Shown here: positions 27,656 through 39,970 of the stretch, piece after piece
How positions within the stretch are numbered: position 1 is the first letter of the stretch
Layout: each line of letters starts with the position of its first letter
From: Eriocheir sinensis
Taxonomy: Eukaryota > Arthropoda > Malacostraca > Decapoda > Varunidae
Assembly: GCF_024679095.1 (NCBI RefSeq)
Contig: NC_066516.1
Coordinates: 816,341 to 880,340 of the forward strand
Direction: 5' to 3'
DNA length: 64,000 bases
Translations under genes and position numbers: made by a program
The notes under the pieces: model-generated
What the model was told of the DNA's origin: nothing
Database searches by the model: none
Seen by the model: only the letters and a program-made list of their open reading frames with translations

Positions 27656-29202
27656 GGGCCCGGATCCACAAAGACTTAGTTCGTAGTTTTGGGCCCTTAG
27701 TGCGTAGTTTTGAGAACATCGAGATTCACAGAACTAACTACAAACTAATCGATGACGTCACGGGTTAGCGCGCGGATCTACAAACGTTTACCGCGCTCTG
27801 TGTGACGTTAAATTTGTTGTTAAACAACTACTGCCTCGGAGCTGACGGTAACGCTAACAATATTATCAGATTTACGTATAAATGCTTATAAATCGCGTTT
27901 TTCAACTTGAAATATAACTTTGCGAGTAGAGGAGGCCCATTTCTTTATAAAATGATGAGATATGCACCCTTTGAGAGGTATATGATAAGTGTGGGGGGTA
28001 TGGCAACACCCGGCCGGGGGATTGCCAGACCTCCCTCCTCTGCCTGCCGTGGAGGATGGCTTGGCGACGAGGAAAAGTTGCCGAACTTTATGTAATTTCT
28101 GATTTACTAGGGAGAAATTTGCGTTTTCCTTATATATGTAGATACAGAAAGCGTTCATTTACCCATACATGTCAACAGAACGATCTTACAATATATAATA
28201 GCGAAGAAATCCGAGGTATATAGATGCCCAGACTCAATTCTGCCCGAGGCTCAATTTTATCGATGACAGGGGCCTATATTTTTCCTTCCCCTGTCATTAT
28301 TAATGAATCTCAGGTGTCGCAACTTGGTGTGAACATGCCCTAAGTATTCACCTGTGGAAATATATTGATGTATATGTGATTGGTATCCTATTTTCTGAGA
28401 AAAATGAATGTGCGATCATGGGTGCCGGAGTGCTGCTCTGGAGGATGGCTTGGCGACGAGGGAAAGCTGCCGAACTTTATGTACTTTCTTATTTAATGAG
28501 GCAAATTTTGACATGGTCTTTGTCATCATAATAAAGAATGATGATCATGCTAGTTCTAGACACCATATCAGTCGAAAAGAACCCCACATACACGAGCTTG
28601 AGCTAAGATAACAGAGGCATGTGGATGTCCGGAGGGACCATGGACCTTTGTCGGGTGACAGCTATCCCATGAGTTGGGCTGCAGATATGGCAAGACAGTC
28701 TTAATTTTCCCTATTCCTTCCTTCCGTCCTTCGTTCTGTCTGCCTCGATATCTGTCCCATATTTCTATTTGCTTTCTTCCTGCCTCAATCTCCTCCGTAT
28801 CTTCTTTTTCTTCATCTTAAGCATGTTCGTAGGTAACAAGACATCGAACAGCAGAGCTACTTTGACGTAAATGTGCAGCAAACAACGAAATAATTGAATT
28901 CGTAGATTACGATTTAGTACAGTTTGCCTTGAAAGGAAGAAAAATGGGAAAAGAGAATGGGTTTCTTGAACCAGCAGCTGGAGGGGGCTCCCTAGGATTG
29001 GCTGACGGTTCTGTAAACGTGCTTGCGATTCGCTGCAAGGCCAATGACGTCATCAACCAATCAGCGGCCTCGCTGACTTAGCGCGCCTCTAACTACAATC
29101 TAAGGTTTGCTTCGTGAATCTGACACTAACGTCGGTAGCTAAATCAATAGTGCGTAGTTATGTTAGTTCGTAGTTATTGAGTCTGTTTGTGAATTCGGGC
29201 CC
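27656..29202. mobile_element. 1.55-kb TIR element with GGGCCCG ends
   Basis: The left end GGGCCCGGATCCACAAAGAC and right end (complement GGGCCCGAATTCACAAACAG) are imperfect inverted repeats. Both are followed by TTCGTAGTT/AGTGCGTAGTT-type motifs in inverted order and by TGACGTCA/GCGCGC blocks. An internal segment, GGAGGATGGCTTGGCGACGA, occurs twice in direct orientation (28049 and 28440). No transposase frame is present. Target-site duplication is unclear. Confidence 0.75.
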
Positions 29203-29960
29203 TGGAGCGGAGGGGCAGGCTGAGGGGCGCGTACTTGGCTCGCCGCGCTGCACACACAGAGACACTCGCTTGCCCGGTCAGAGACAAGACATGCCAGACT
29301 TTGCTCCGAGAATTTGCTTTAATTAGCTGTTTTGCAGTAGGCTGCGTCACGCAGTCGTACCTAAAGTAGGTTATTTAGTCTGGAGGGTGGCTGTGTCACT
29401 TTACCAGTGTTAATAATAATGTGGGAGCCATTGACACTGGAAGACGCTCGTACGAGTGTCAGTTGAGGACGTAGCGAGGCTTTGAGGTGACGGCTGGCCA
29501 CTCAAGGTCGACTGGCTAGTATGGTGTAACGCGTTAGCGCAACAGAGAAAGGAAGGGGGTAGAGTCGCAAGTGGAGGGCGGCATCAGTTCTCGGCCTGTT
29601 ATCGCACGCATACACACCACACATCCTGAGGAGAGTGAGCAGGAAAGTCCGGTTGCCTCTTCCTGACGAGTCTTACCCCTGCCCGGGCTATTCGGAGAAG
29701 TGGGTGGAAGTCCATCTTACGTAATGGGCGGTATTATCCGAATAACCTGGGTGATGAGTGTTTGGCGTGGAGTAGGGTTGGAGTAATGTTAATAGAACTG
29801 CTTCAAGTATCTAAGCAGGCGGGCCAGGACTTGTCCGTGCTGCCCAGAGGAGAGAGAAAATTATCTTGTTCCTCTAGAGAGCCTGGATTTAGGCGTTAAG
29901 CGCACGGCTCGCAACTGCGGCTGTGCTTTCTGTTGCGGAGATTGGAGTGGGCGGACGGAC
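29203..29960. other. CpG-rich non-coding block, right part
   Basis: CpG-rich sequence without recognised repeats or domains. It could hold a promoter or untranslated exon, but nothing here proves that. The following 29961-30458 becomes AT-rich and shows nothing recognisable. Confidence 0.35.
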
Positions 29961-30458
29961 CGTGTAGCTAGGTTATATATAAATATATAACAGAAGAATA
30001 TCCACAGGAATAAAAGTATGGCAGAAATTTAGAATTGAATTAAATATAATGGTAAGATATCACATTAGTAGATTGAAGTTTGACAAAAGAATGGAAATTG
30101 ACTTAGAAATAAATGCCTATTGATTCAAGCAAGCGCAACGGTAATGAGTAAACAGTGATATACTTGGCTCTGCTAGGACAATAATTGACAAGTACAAAAA
30201 GTGGCGGGTGAACTATGGCTGTCAGACTGCGTCTGATGAACGGACCACTTACTTCATGATATGATTATATTATATGACAAAGAATTATAGTCAAACGAAA
30301 TAAATCATAGCCTATATTCTATACCAACCCTCTACGTCATTATTTGTGCGGCAATTAATTCCTGGATTTTAGGATCGCCAGGCTGTACACGTGAAGCGAG
30401 CTTCTCAAATAAATGCTTGGTGTGCTCTGCAGGAGTGTAAAAAGGTGCAAGTAACCCC

Positions 30459-30707
30459 TTAATATATGAATGAAGACTCCCCTGGTGTCATATACGGCAC
30501 ACGAAGCCCAAGAGAATCAACCTTTCTCCACACTGCCGGTCGCCAGTCGAAGCTACATCCCATTATGGTGGTGTAAGAAAATAAATTTCTCATTGCTCCC
30601 CAGAAACTAACTTCAAAATCAGCCACTAAAGTCTTTAGCTTCACCTCTGGCAAGACCCTCGCGATGCAGTGCATGACCTTGTAGTCTCTCTTACGCTTTC
30701 TACTCAT
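30459..30707 (-). pseudogene. MULE-type transposase fragment
   Basis: The minus strand reads VLPEVKLKTLVADFEVSFWG, then IMGCSFDWRPAVWRKVDSLG and LRVPY. The order DFE, then GC.F(H)....W.KV..LGL...Y matches the core of MULE transposases (Mutator-like), where DFE holds a catalytic acid and GC.FH follows; here the His is Asp. Only about 80 residues remain, with no terminal repeats identified. It is in antisense orientation in the Met intron. A domesticated fragment cannot be excluded but is unlikely at this size. Confidence 0.6.
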
Positions 30708-31629
30708 TAAAACAAAAACAAATGGGACTTAATTGTTTCACTTGTTCCTTTCCTTATAAACGCATGTATTGAGTAGAACTGAATAAAGGGAGCCTTTACA
30801 AAACGGAGAGCTCAATCGCTATACCAGGTTTTGGCTTCCTTCAGTATATCCTTCTGTTTTGAGCTTGAAAAGATTAAGTGGCAGACATAAACAAAAAAAC
30901 TCAGCTAACAGGAAGTCATCTGGTATATGGTCTTATCAAGGCTGACATTGTCGTCTCTTGGATGCTTCAGTCACGATGAACGAAACTTCTTGATAAAATT
31001 TGGTTATTTCGGTCGCAAACAATTTAGGCCGTATGTTGTTTCGGCCTTTTGACAATTCGGCCGTTTGCCAGTTTGAACATTACGGCCCAAATGGTTCCCG
31101 GCCGTAACGACCAGGACCCGGTACCAATACTGTTAACATTACCAGCTATATGACATGGTGATGGTACCAGACTGGTCAGTACTGGTTCCAATGGGTACTG
31201 ACAGATCAAGGATTATATACTGTTATGCCGGACGTGTTACTTGAATTCCGTGTCGCCGTCAGGAGACTCCGTGGGAGGGAGATATGTAAACACTTTGCAC
31301 AGCTTCTGTAGTTTAATATTCTTCCTTAGTAGTACACTTCACTCTGACTCTTCACTTACCACTAGCTTACTATGCCTGGGACTGGAACTCAATCGTCCTC
31401 TTCTCCTATATATATCCAGAACAGTACAGTCTAGAATGTTACAGTATATTTTAGATCATACAAGAACATGTAGCAAAAATATATGCGCGTTGGCAACACT
31501 TCCCGCCTGGCGTCTGGCCGCGCCCCACGGGGCGCGGACGGCTCGCCTTGCTCCCCGCCCCCCTGCTCGCTTCTCCCGGATCCTTCTAGAGGCCTATGGT
31601 CACCGGGGAAAGCTTCCAGCACAACAATA
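30708..31629. other. unassigned intron sequence with CGGCC-rich patch
   Basis: No gene seen. Between about 31012 and 31105 the motif TTCGGCC recurs (GTTTCGGCC, AATTCGGCC and related forms), suggesting a degenerate repeat. The stretch 31490-31600 is GC-rich. Confidence 0.4.
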
Positions 31630-32425
31630 CTATAAGGATAGCTCACTGAAACGTCATCGATGACGTCATGACTGCGGTATGTCATCTGGTTCACTCTCAC
31701 CCTGCTCTCACGGTATAAAATGTACTACGTAGAAAACCCTCATTTAGTCTTATTTATGGTCAGATTTTTGCGCTTTTTTGATTGCTAAGGATAAGTAATT
31801 AAATTAGGCAGCTGTTGTGTTGGCTAATAGTATACAATAATATAAATAATGTAGGAAACATGGTAAACAAGCTGCAGAAATATTGCTCTGTTTACCATCG
31901 ATGCTCACGTTTTCTTAACTTTTATTAACATCAGTTTTCTACAACTTAATTTGGAGGGGTTACTAATCTTGTCATATATAATGAAACTTTTTTTTTTTTT
32001 TATACCTACATATATATTGTATAATATTTACGCAAATTTTTATCTTAATGAATTTACCTTTACCAAACTTTCACTATAGAGCTTTATTGGCTTTTCTTTA
32101 ATGTTATCACTTTCTTGGAAAATGTTTGGACCTCACCCGTGCAGACTTCACCTTCACTTTATCTTTTTGTTTGCAGGCCAAGATCCACTTCTTCAAGGTG
32201 TGTTTGTCTCTAGGAAACCTAATGAACTTAACACCTTGATGACTTTCCGTAGTTGAGCCACTGTAACACCCATATACACCACAAATCACCATTTTCACTG
32301 AGCACGCTACGGTGAGAACATAGTGAAGTGAACCAGTTTGCCGCCAAGTACCATTTGTTTACATGTGTGACGTCATCCGCAGTGCATTGTGGGTAAAACA
32401 AAAGCTTAGTGAGCTATCCTTATAG
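31630..32425 (-). mobile_element. TIR element carrying a THAP-domain remnant
   Basis: The ends CTATAAGGATAGCTCACT (31630-31647) and its exact complement (32408-32425) flank a 796-bp element; ATA/TAT outside also match, compatible with a TA duplication. Reading from the right end, a THAP zinc-finger frame starts 127 bp inside. P elements and Kolobok elements both place a THAP domain at the transposase N-terminus (family knowledge); neither an 8-bp nor a TTAA duplication is visible, so the superfamily is open. The rest of the transposase is gone. The interior also carries TGACGTCA blocks near both ends. Confidence 0.75.
32107..32298 (-). pseudogene. THAP zinc-finger domain remnant
   Basis: 63 codons starting MKMVICGVYGC. 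The pattern C-x4-C, then FIRFPRDKHTLKKWI, then ARVRSKHF follows the THAP C2CH DNA-binding fold: two Cys, an FxxFP block, a conserved Trp, and a final (C)xxHF. In the last pair the Cys is replaced by Arg (VRSKHF), so zinc binding should fail, and the frame stops before the AVPTIF-type end of the domain. Confidence 0.8.
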
Positions 32426-33545
32426 TATATAATCCTTGTGACAGGTCTTTATTCACACCTACTTTTGCGTGTGTGATGACCTGTCAGTATCAAGAACACT
32501 GAATACTGCACTGGCGGTACCCAGGTGTTGAGCAGGAAAGCGGCTGTAAGCAGGGGAGTAGTCCCATGCGAAAGGATTCAGGACTGAGGAAGCCACGTCT
32601 CGTGATTGGTGGAGCGTTGCCCCGCCCCTCCCCTTCCGCTGGCGCCTTCCTCAAGGTGCCCGTTCTGTAGGTTACGTGAAGTTAGGTTGGGTTAGTATAT
32701 AGTTAGGGGGGGGCGAATGTGGCTTCGTTAGGGGGGTCGAGGGGGCGAAGCCCCTCGTAAGGTAGGTTACGTTACGTTGTTAGGTAGCATTGCAGCCATT
32801 GAGCAGTCTGCTGCCGTTACCATGCCGTATAGTTATAGTACTGTTAGTACCAGTGCTCATACCAATACCTGTTCAGCCCTATACAGCCGACAGGGTCAGT
32901 TTGTTCATGCTTATCAGTTGAACAGCTACCTGCAGTTATGATATAGTATTTATATCCATTTGATATTTTTATCATTCTATTTTCATAGAAGTGTTCATTA
33001 GTTAACAATTCACATGGTATGATATGCTTAAGCACCCCAAGTTGGAAACAAAATGGCGAAGATTTCATGGTGGAGTTCCAACCGTTGGTGAGCTTTCAAT
33101 GACTATGTATATGTAAGACGCTTACGTAAATTACAGTACAATTTATAGTATGTTTATATTTATAGCTGATGAATAATGCTACTAATGGTACTTTTTATGC
33201 TGTTTTATGCATGTACACATCACCCTTTCCTTTGGAACGACTGAGTTACGGAGGGACCGTGAATGTTTGGAGTGGCGCCTGCAAAAATTCCTTTCTGTTT
33301 GTGCAATCGGGGGAAAATCTGAGAATGTGTGAATCCGCAAGTAAAGAACCCGCGAATACGGGATGACAGGTGTACATATGATTTAGGTTATCATAATATA
33401 ACTTGCACTCCCTTTTTTGTTGTGCTTCCTCTGTCAATCAAATTATTAATGTGCTGTTGAACTTTGCTTTGCCGTCTCCCAATAGATCATTGCAAGTAAT
33501 ATAATGTTTCAAAGTTTCGGTAAAACAATGTATTTACTCTTACAG
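32426..33545. other. unassigned intron sequence before linker exon
   Basis: No gene seen. 32660-32770 has a TTAGG-like, G-rich patch. 32880-33060 resembles 61920-62090 (both contain TATGCTTAAGCAC followed by AAGTTG), so a dispersed repeat lies here. 33300-33370 (AACCCGCGAATACGGGATGA) resembles a pogo-type end. Confidence 0.4.
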
Positions 33546-33622
33546 TTCTAGCAAAGGAAGATGATGAAGCTGAGAAGGTACCACCGGTGTTGGGAGGCAA
33601 TATTGCTCATAACTTAGCAGAG
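33546..33622 (+). CDS. Met: Met linker exon between bHLH and PAS-A
   Basis: A 77-nt exon with acceptor TTTACTCTTACAG and donor GTAAGT. Joined at phase 1 to the bHLH exon it encodes ILAKEDDEAEKVPPV then LGGNIAHNLAE, an acidic linker ending in the short helix that leads into PAS-A; it leaves at phase 0. Frame, splice sites and the fit to both neighbours support it. It is isolated by 13.1 kb of intron upstream and 19.5 kb downstream, and a large foldback begins 378 bp after it. Confidence 0.85.
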
Positions 33623-34000
33623 GTAAGTAAAGATCATTTCCATGTCACATACTAAAAAGTTACCTGTCTAAATTGATGTTGTTTAGAAAAGATAAGGCAT
33701 ATACAACATGCAAGTGTTGATTGGGCAGACTGAGTCAGTCTGTGGTTGCTTCATTAAAAATAGTTTCTTGTAGAGTTTGACTACATTTTTAAGAACTTTA
33801 TATATTGAGAATATACTGCTTCATTTATTGCAAATGCAGAAAAAATGTTTCCAGCCTTATATGACTTGCAGCTTAAAAGGAAACTCATCAAAGATTTTGT
33901 TATATATTTAATATTTTAATGTGAATGAAGTGGATAAAGCTAATTTACACAGCTGCATCTTGTTTTACGCACCAGACATTATATAATCAACTTCTGATGT

Positions 34001-35061
34001 ATGAGGTATATTCAGAGTATTATTAGGTCACAGGGCCCACGAAGCTTGAGCTATTCTTTCAATTATTGTAAATTACCTGTGTTAAGAACATAAGAACGTA
34101 AGGAGTCTGCAAGAGGCCTGTTGGCCTATACAAGGCAGCTCCTCTGGGGCTTGTAACAATTACACTTCAATATAATAAGTGACTATTGTTAATAATAATG
34201 TAGCTGATCATTCTTGTTGTTTTATTTATTGGTAAACGAGAGAAAATATAAATGCTGTCCGGCAGCCTCTCCTCATCCAAAATGCGTTCTTGCCCTGAGA
34301 AATCAAGCAAAAATGTTTTTGTTTTTTTTTCTATTTACATTACAATATTTGCTGAGTACCTGCCATGGGTGTATCAGAGTCGCCTTCGGTGTAATTTATC
34401 AAAAAACATTAGGGTGTCAGGGCCGGTCAGGAATCTCGACAACCCCCACCCCCCCAACACTGTGTTTGTGTCTCACTGAGGTCACCGGCTTCCGCTCCCA
34501 GCATATTATACTCCACCCTCAAGTGACTGGCACTGACTGCTGGTTGTTGTGTGAGATGAACCAAGACGCCTGCCGCTACCAGGAGTGTGGGAAGGTGAAA
34601 GGTGATGGCATTTAAGGCCAGGAGTTGTGGGTGGAAGGAAACACTATTGGAAGGACAAAAAACAAAGGAGGCTCGCTTTCTGTTGAGATGCCTGGCGCCC
34701 AAATGTTTTTGATAAATTTCGCCGAAGGTGACACTGATGCACCCAAAGCAGGTACTCAGCATATAATGTAATGTAATTAATATTTTTAAAAGCTCATTTT
34801 TGCTTGATTTTACAGGTCTTTCATGCAAGAACGATTTTGGATGAGGAGAGGGTGCCGGACAGGATTCATATTTTCTCTCGTTTAACAATAAATAAAACAA
34901 CGAGAATGATCAGCTACATTTTTATTAACAATAGTGTCACTTATTATACTGAAGTGTAATTGTTACAAGTCCTAGAGAAACACAGGTAATTTACGATAAT
35001 TGAAAGAATAGCTCAAGCTTCGTGGGCCCTGTGACACCTGCCAAGAATGAATATACCTCAT
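34001..35061. mobile_element. 1.06-kb foldback with about 370-bp arms in Met intron
   Basis: The left arm 34001-34421 and right arm 34691-35061 are diverged inverted copies: ATGAGGTATATTCA, CACAGGGCCCACGAAGCTTG and AGAAAATATAAATGCTGTCC on the left recur inverted on the right. The left arm carries a foreign insertion of about 65 bp at 34083-34148. The spacer has no recognised domain. Non-autonomous foldback transposon is the simplest reading. Confidence 0.8.
34083..34148 (-). mobile_element. LINE 3'-tail fragment inside foldback arm
   Basis: GAACATAAGAACGTAAGGAG through AGGCAGCTCCTCTGG is the complement of the LINE 3' end at 27208-27290 (TTATGTTC tail). It is present in only one arm of the foldback, so it arrived after the arms formed. 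Confidence 0.75.
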
Positions 35062-35831
35062 TACCACCAACATCTTGTAAATATAGTAATTTATTACAAT
35101 TGCACTGTATGCATTATTCATTAGAAAATAGTTACTTTGGGTACGGTAAAAACGATCAAGACATGGCACTTCAGTGCCTTGTCCGTACATATACAGACCA
35201 CAATAAGCAGTGTAGCCAGCACGCCCAAACTTGCTTGGCTTGTAGACCTGCCTTTGTTCTGCCAAGCCCACCCCTGTTATCTTTGGGTCATTGGGGAAAG
35301 ATATCTCGCATGTTATTTACATATGAATGTCCTCAATAATGTTATAATTCATACATATAAGCGTGCACAACAGTGTTATGAGTCATAAATGTAATAATAT
35401 TATAGACAAAGATTTATGCAAATATTATTAGTGCTGCAATACAATGAACATGTCACTGTTTGAATGTAATCTATGCCACTGTGTCACCTTCTGTATACGT
35501 TATATAGATGTTTTTCCTCGCATGTGGGCCTAAATATACTCAAAATCTCATAATATATCTTATACGAGAGTAAGTACACCAAAAATCAATTATTTTGGCT
35601 TCATAATTTACTGGGGTGCCCTTCATATAAAATACATTTTGTATAAGTTCTAATTATTCAATGATATTTCAAACAAAGGTCAGAGGATGGTTATGGGATA
35701 TGCACCCCCTTAGGTAAGTGTAGTTAGCAATAGTTTTGTTCTGTTACAAAACACATGCAACATACTGCTAAAACACCCTAAAGGATTATGAGTAAATGAA
35801 TGAAATCGCCACTCGCGTAATTGTTACTGTC
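35062..35831. other. unassigned AT-rich intron sequence
   Basis: No gene or repeat recognised. Confidence 0.5.
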
Positions 35832-35839
35832 ATGGATTA

Positions 35840-36096
35840 TTCTTTATTCTTTCATCCCCTTCACTGGTAATCTCTGGAACAGCCTTCCTTCGTCTGTATT
35901 TCCTCCTACCTATGACTTGACCTCTTTCAAGAAGAGTGTATCAAGACACCTCTCCATCCGAAATTGACCTCTCTCTTGGCCACACTATAATTTTCGCTAT
36001 ATGGGAGCAACAGTTAGCGGGCTTTTTTCTGCATCTTCTATTAGCTGTCCTTGAGTTGCTCTCTGTGCTGTAATAAATAAATAAATAAATAAAATA
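35840..36096 (+). mobile_element. Jockey-like LINE, copy G, 3' end with TSD
   Basis: Only the last coding residues and the 3' UTR are present (CTTCACTGGTAATCTCTGGA, ACACCTCTCCATCCGAAATT, AGCGGGCT), ending in an (AAAT)n tail. ATGGATTA at 35832-35839 is repeated at 36097-36104, an 8-bp target-site duplication. A severely 5'-truncated insertion, about 257 bp. Confidence 0.88.
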
Positions 36097-36587
36097 ATGG
36101 ATTACTACATGGCTGCATCTTGCGTAACACTATCATTAATACATTCACCGATACAATAAGAACAAATTGTATGTTTACAGTATGGACACTGGACATTGAA
36201 AATCCCATTGTATGGATCATCCATACGATTCCATCTATATTTAAGCAAGTACTCATGTCATCCTCTGACATTGGAGTTCACTTTCATCATTCTATTTCAT
36301 GACATCTAGACATATCCCCTACTCCATGCCTTATCAGCACACTCTTAGTGTATTCATGAACACCAGAGATCATTAATTGGTGGCAAAATTTAACATAGGA
36401 AATTAAAAAAAAAAAAAAAATCAAAACTTAGCCAAGCAACCCCCGCCAATACTGCCATTGGTCAGCTGTGTGCATCCGTTTTCTCTAATACATGTTAGAA
36501 GAATACCATTCTAAACCCATAAATGTGGCCATGGGAGCCTCTGTACGTTACGTCCACTTGTACGGTTCACCCCTAACTCACCCTACA

Positions 36588-37080
36588 TGATGGTTGTATG
36601 AGAGAAATGAAAGCCAGAGTTGGGGAGCTAGGTCCAAAGCTGAAAAGAGGAGGTACAGAGGAGGCATTGGTGGCAGGCCTGTGCAGATGATACAGTATTG
36701 TTTGCAGAGATGCCAGAGAATGAGGGGACGCTGCAGAGGATAGTAGATGAGTTTGACAGGGTGTGTAAAAGGATAAAGCTGAAAGTGAATGCTGGAAAGA
36801 GTAAGGTTATGGTATTTGGGAGGGCAAGAGAGCAGACATTTGATTTTGCAAAGTCATACAGAGTTAGAGCAGAGAGCAGAGCACAACGAAATGTAGGATA
36901 GTGCTGGGGGAAGAGAGAATGGAGATGACTGAGTTTAGACATTTAGGGTCACTTTTATGTAAGCATGGAAGTATGGAAGGTGAGGTGAGGGAAAAAGCAG
37001 CGCAGGGCAGACAGGTAGTAGGTACGTTGGAGAGTTATGAGTAGAAGAAGAGTAAGCATGGAGGTATAAAGGAGAATAAG
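36588..37080 (+). mobile_element. LINE family W, part 1 (RT fragment)
   Basis: The frame reads DGCMREMKARVGELGPKL, LCADDTVLFAEMPENEGTLQ and VCKRIKLKVNAGKSKVMVFG: the RT palm with ADD box and the following KVN.GKSKVMVF segment. After 36900 other frames give HGSMEGEVREKAAQGRQ. The copy resumes at about 39510 after 2.4 kb of younger insertions. Confidence 0.8.
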
Positions 37081-37084
37081 TGTA

Positions 37085-37275
37085 GTGCTGAGACACGCCT
37101 GATAGGAAAGCCTCTGATTACTCACTTAGTAAGTCGGGTACCTCTGGCCGACTGGTTAAGGAGTAGCTTTCCCATCTTGCTGTTCGAGGGTTCGATCCCC
37201 GGCGCCGCCAAATCCTTTCCTTATCTGGATTAATTTTTCGTGTGTTTCGTTACACGCAGAGGTTGTGTGAAGTAT
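37085..37275 (+). mobile_element. tRNA-derived SINE family S2, copy 1
   Basis: Upstream segment TAGTGCTGAGACACGCCTGA, then a tRNA-like head with ACTGGTTAAGGAGTAGC (A box) and GGGTTCGATCCCCGG (B box), then CTTATCTGGATTAATTTTTC and the hairpin CGTGTGTTTCGTTACACG. It is inserted in LINE family W. Confidence 0.85.
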
Positions 37276-37384
37276 AGTAAAAAGGAAATTTGGGCGTTTC
37301 ACTGGTGGCATAACGGTGGGCATCCTCTCCTGTGATTGTGTTGTGTCTCCCTGAAGGGGTAACAGGTAGAGTAATTGCCCATGC

Positions 37385-38429
<1,045 letters not shown>

Positions 38430-38509
38430 ACCCCTTTAATAGAAAATGGAAAGTTTCAGAGACAAACAAAATGCACAGAAATTAATCTAGATAGGGATGG
38501 GGAGCCATG

Positions 38510-38705
38510 TAGTGCTGAGACACGCCTGATGGGAGACCCTCCAATAACTCACTCTGCTAGTGGGGCATACCTCTTTGGCTGACTGGTTAAGGAGTGGCTT
38601 TTCCATCTCGCTGATCGCGGGCTCGATCCCCGGTGCCGCCAAAACTTTTCCTTATCTGGATTAATTTATCGTGTGTTTCTTTACACGCAGAGGTCGTGTG
38701 GATCT
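38510..38705 (+). mobile_element. tRNA-derived SINE family S2, copy 2
   Basis: Same layout as copy 1: TAGTGCTGAGACACGCCTGA, GACTGGTTAAGGAGTGGC, GGGCTCGATCCCCGG, TTATCTGGATTAATTTATCG and the hairpin CGTGTGTTTCTTTACACG. Confidence 0.85.
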
Positions 38706-38872
38706 CTTACATGGATGACCTTTCCCTATGAGCCATGCTTGAGTAAACCGTCAGGCAAAGAACTGAAAGGTCTGATCAACCAATGCGCCAGCCTATCCAA
38801 GCTCATCAAACAACAGAACATAATCCAATAAGACATAGACTGGAAAGTGCATTGGGAATTCATTTCATATGG

Positions 38873-39500
38873 TCAGAGATAATATTCGTACAGCTTGTGG
38901 CCAAGAAAATCTTTTAGAGCAGCTTTGAAAGCACCAAAGTCTCTCAGCTCAACAACTGCAGAGGGAAGAGAATTCCAAGAGCCAACAACACGAACTGGGA
39001 AGAAATGATGCCGACATTCAAGGGAACAACGAATATGAGCAAGCTTGAAGACATGACCTCTTGTACCCACAACTGGAGCAAGCTGGAATAGTCTAGTCGA
39101 GTCAAAGGGGGCAACACCATGCATGATCTTCCAGCATTCAATCAAATCGGCTCTCACTAACCTCCCGCGAACAGAAAAAAGATCAAGAGCAGAAAGGCTG
39201 TCTGCATAGGACCAGTTCTCTAGGCCATCTATGTTTTTGGTCCACCTTCGCTGGACTGACTCTAGTAGCTTAATGTCACCAATATAGCCAATGTTCCACA
39301 CAACTGAGCTGAATTCAAGTAGAGGACGAACATGAGTAGTGTACAGTGCCATCATAAAATCACAAGAACGACATAGTGTTGATTTCAAGAAATTGGAAGC
39401 CACACCACCCGCTTTGGAAGCCACATAACGAATATGGCCATGAAATTTCAGTAGGGAGTATAGTAAAAAAGAAAATTTGGGCATTTCATAAGGAACAGTA
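38873..39500 (-). mobile_element. CR1/L2-like LINE C-terminal fragment
   Basis: A 203-codon open frame on the minus strand gives the region after the RT catalytic box: HIRYVASKAGGVASNFLKST, ALYTTHVRPLLEFSSVVWN, LESVQRRWTKNIDGLENWSY, LVRADLIECWKIMHGVAPFD, VGSWNSLPSAVVE and DFLGHKLYEYYL at the C-terminus. The frame is open throughout, so it is a relatively young or well-preserved fragment, but the RT core is missing. It lies within the insertion that splits LINE family W. Confidence 0.8.
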
Positions 39501-39509
39501 CGTATTATC

Positions 39510-39970
39510 CTGCCAGCTCTGTCGTATGTGTCAGAGACAAGAACATGGGATGCAGCACAGCAGTTGAGAATATATGCAATGGAAATGAGTTATATATAAG
39601 AGGTGCATGTAGTGTTTCAGGATGGGATGGAAAAAGTAATGGTATGAGAGGTTTGGTATGGGTGTGACAGCAATAGGAGTGGACTGTGGAGTGGTCGAAT
39701 GGGATAAAGTGTAATACGCTGAGATGGTTTGGACACATGGTGAGACTGGGGGAGAATGAATTTGTGAAGAGAGTGTACGAGGGATGGATTGATGGAGGGG
39801 GTATCACCTGTGAAGTGGATCATTGGGTGAGCGAGTATTGGAGCGAGAGAGTTGGAAGTAGCAGGTTTGAGTGTGCTGAGTGTTGAGTGCCAGAGCAGGG
39901 AGAGACTTTTCTGCTGCGGCCACCCCCTGGAGTGATGTTTCCATGAGGGAGCAGGTGTCGGAGATATAGA
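39510..39970 (+). mobile_element. LINE family W, part 2 (C-terminal part)
   Basis: Continues part 1 at 36588-37080: MEMSYIRGACSVSGWDGKSN, then NTLRWFGHMVRLGENEFVKR and VYEGWIDGGGI. LRWFGH is a typical LINE C-terminal motif. Frames are broken. Together the two parts show one LINE copy split by 2.4 kb. Confidence 0.75.

Noticed and set aside
31241..31663. 140-codon open frame on the + strand
   Set aside because: No domain, proline/arginine-rich from GC-rich sequence, and it overlaps the end of the THAP-bearing TIR element.
34214..34900. 133- and 157-codon frames on opposite strands
   Set aside because: Both lie in the foldback and mirror each other across its arms and spacer; no domain is present.
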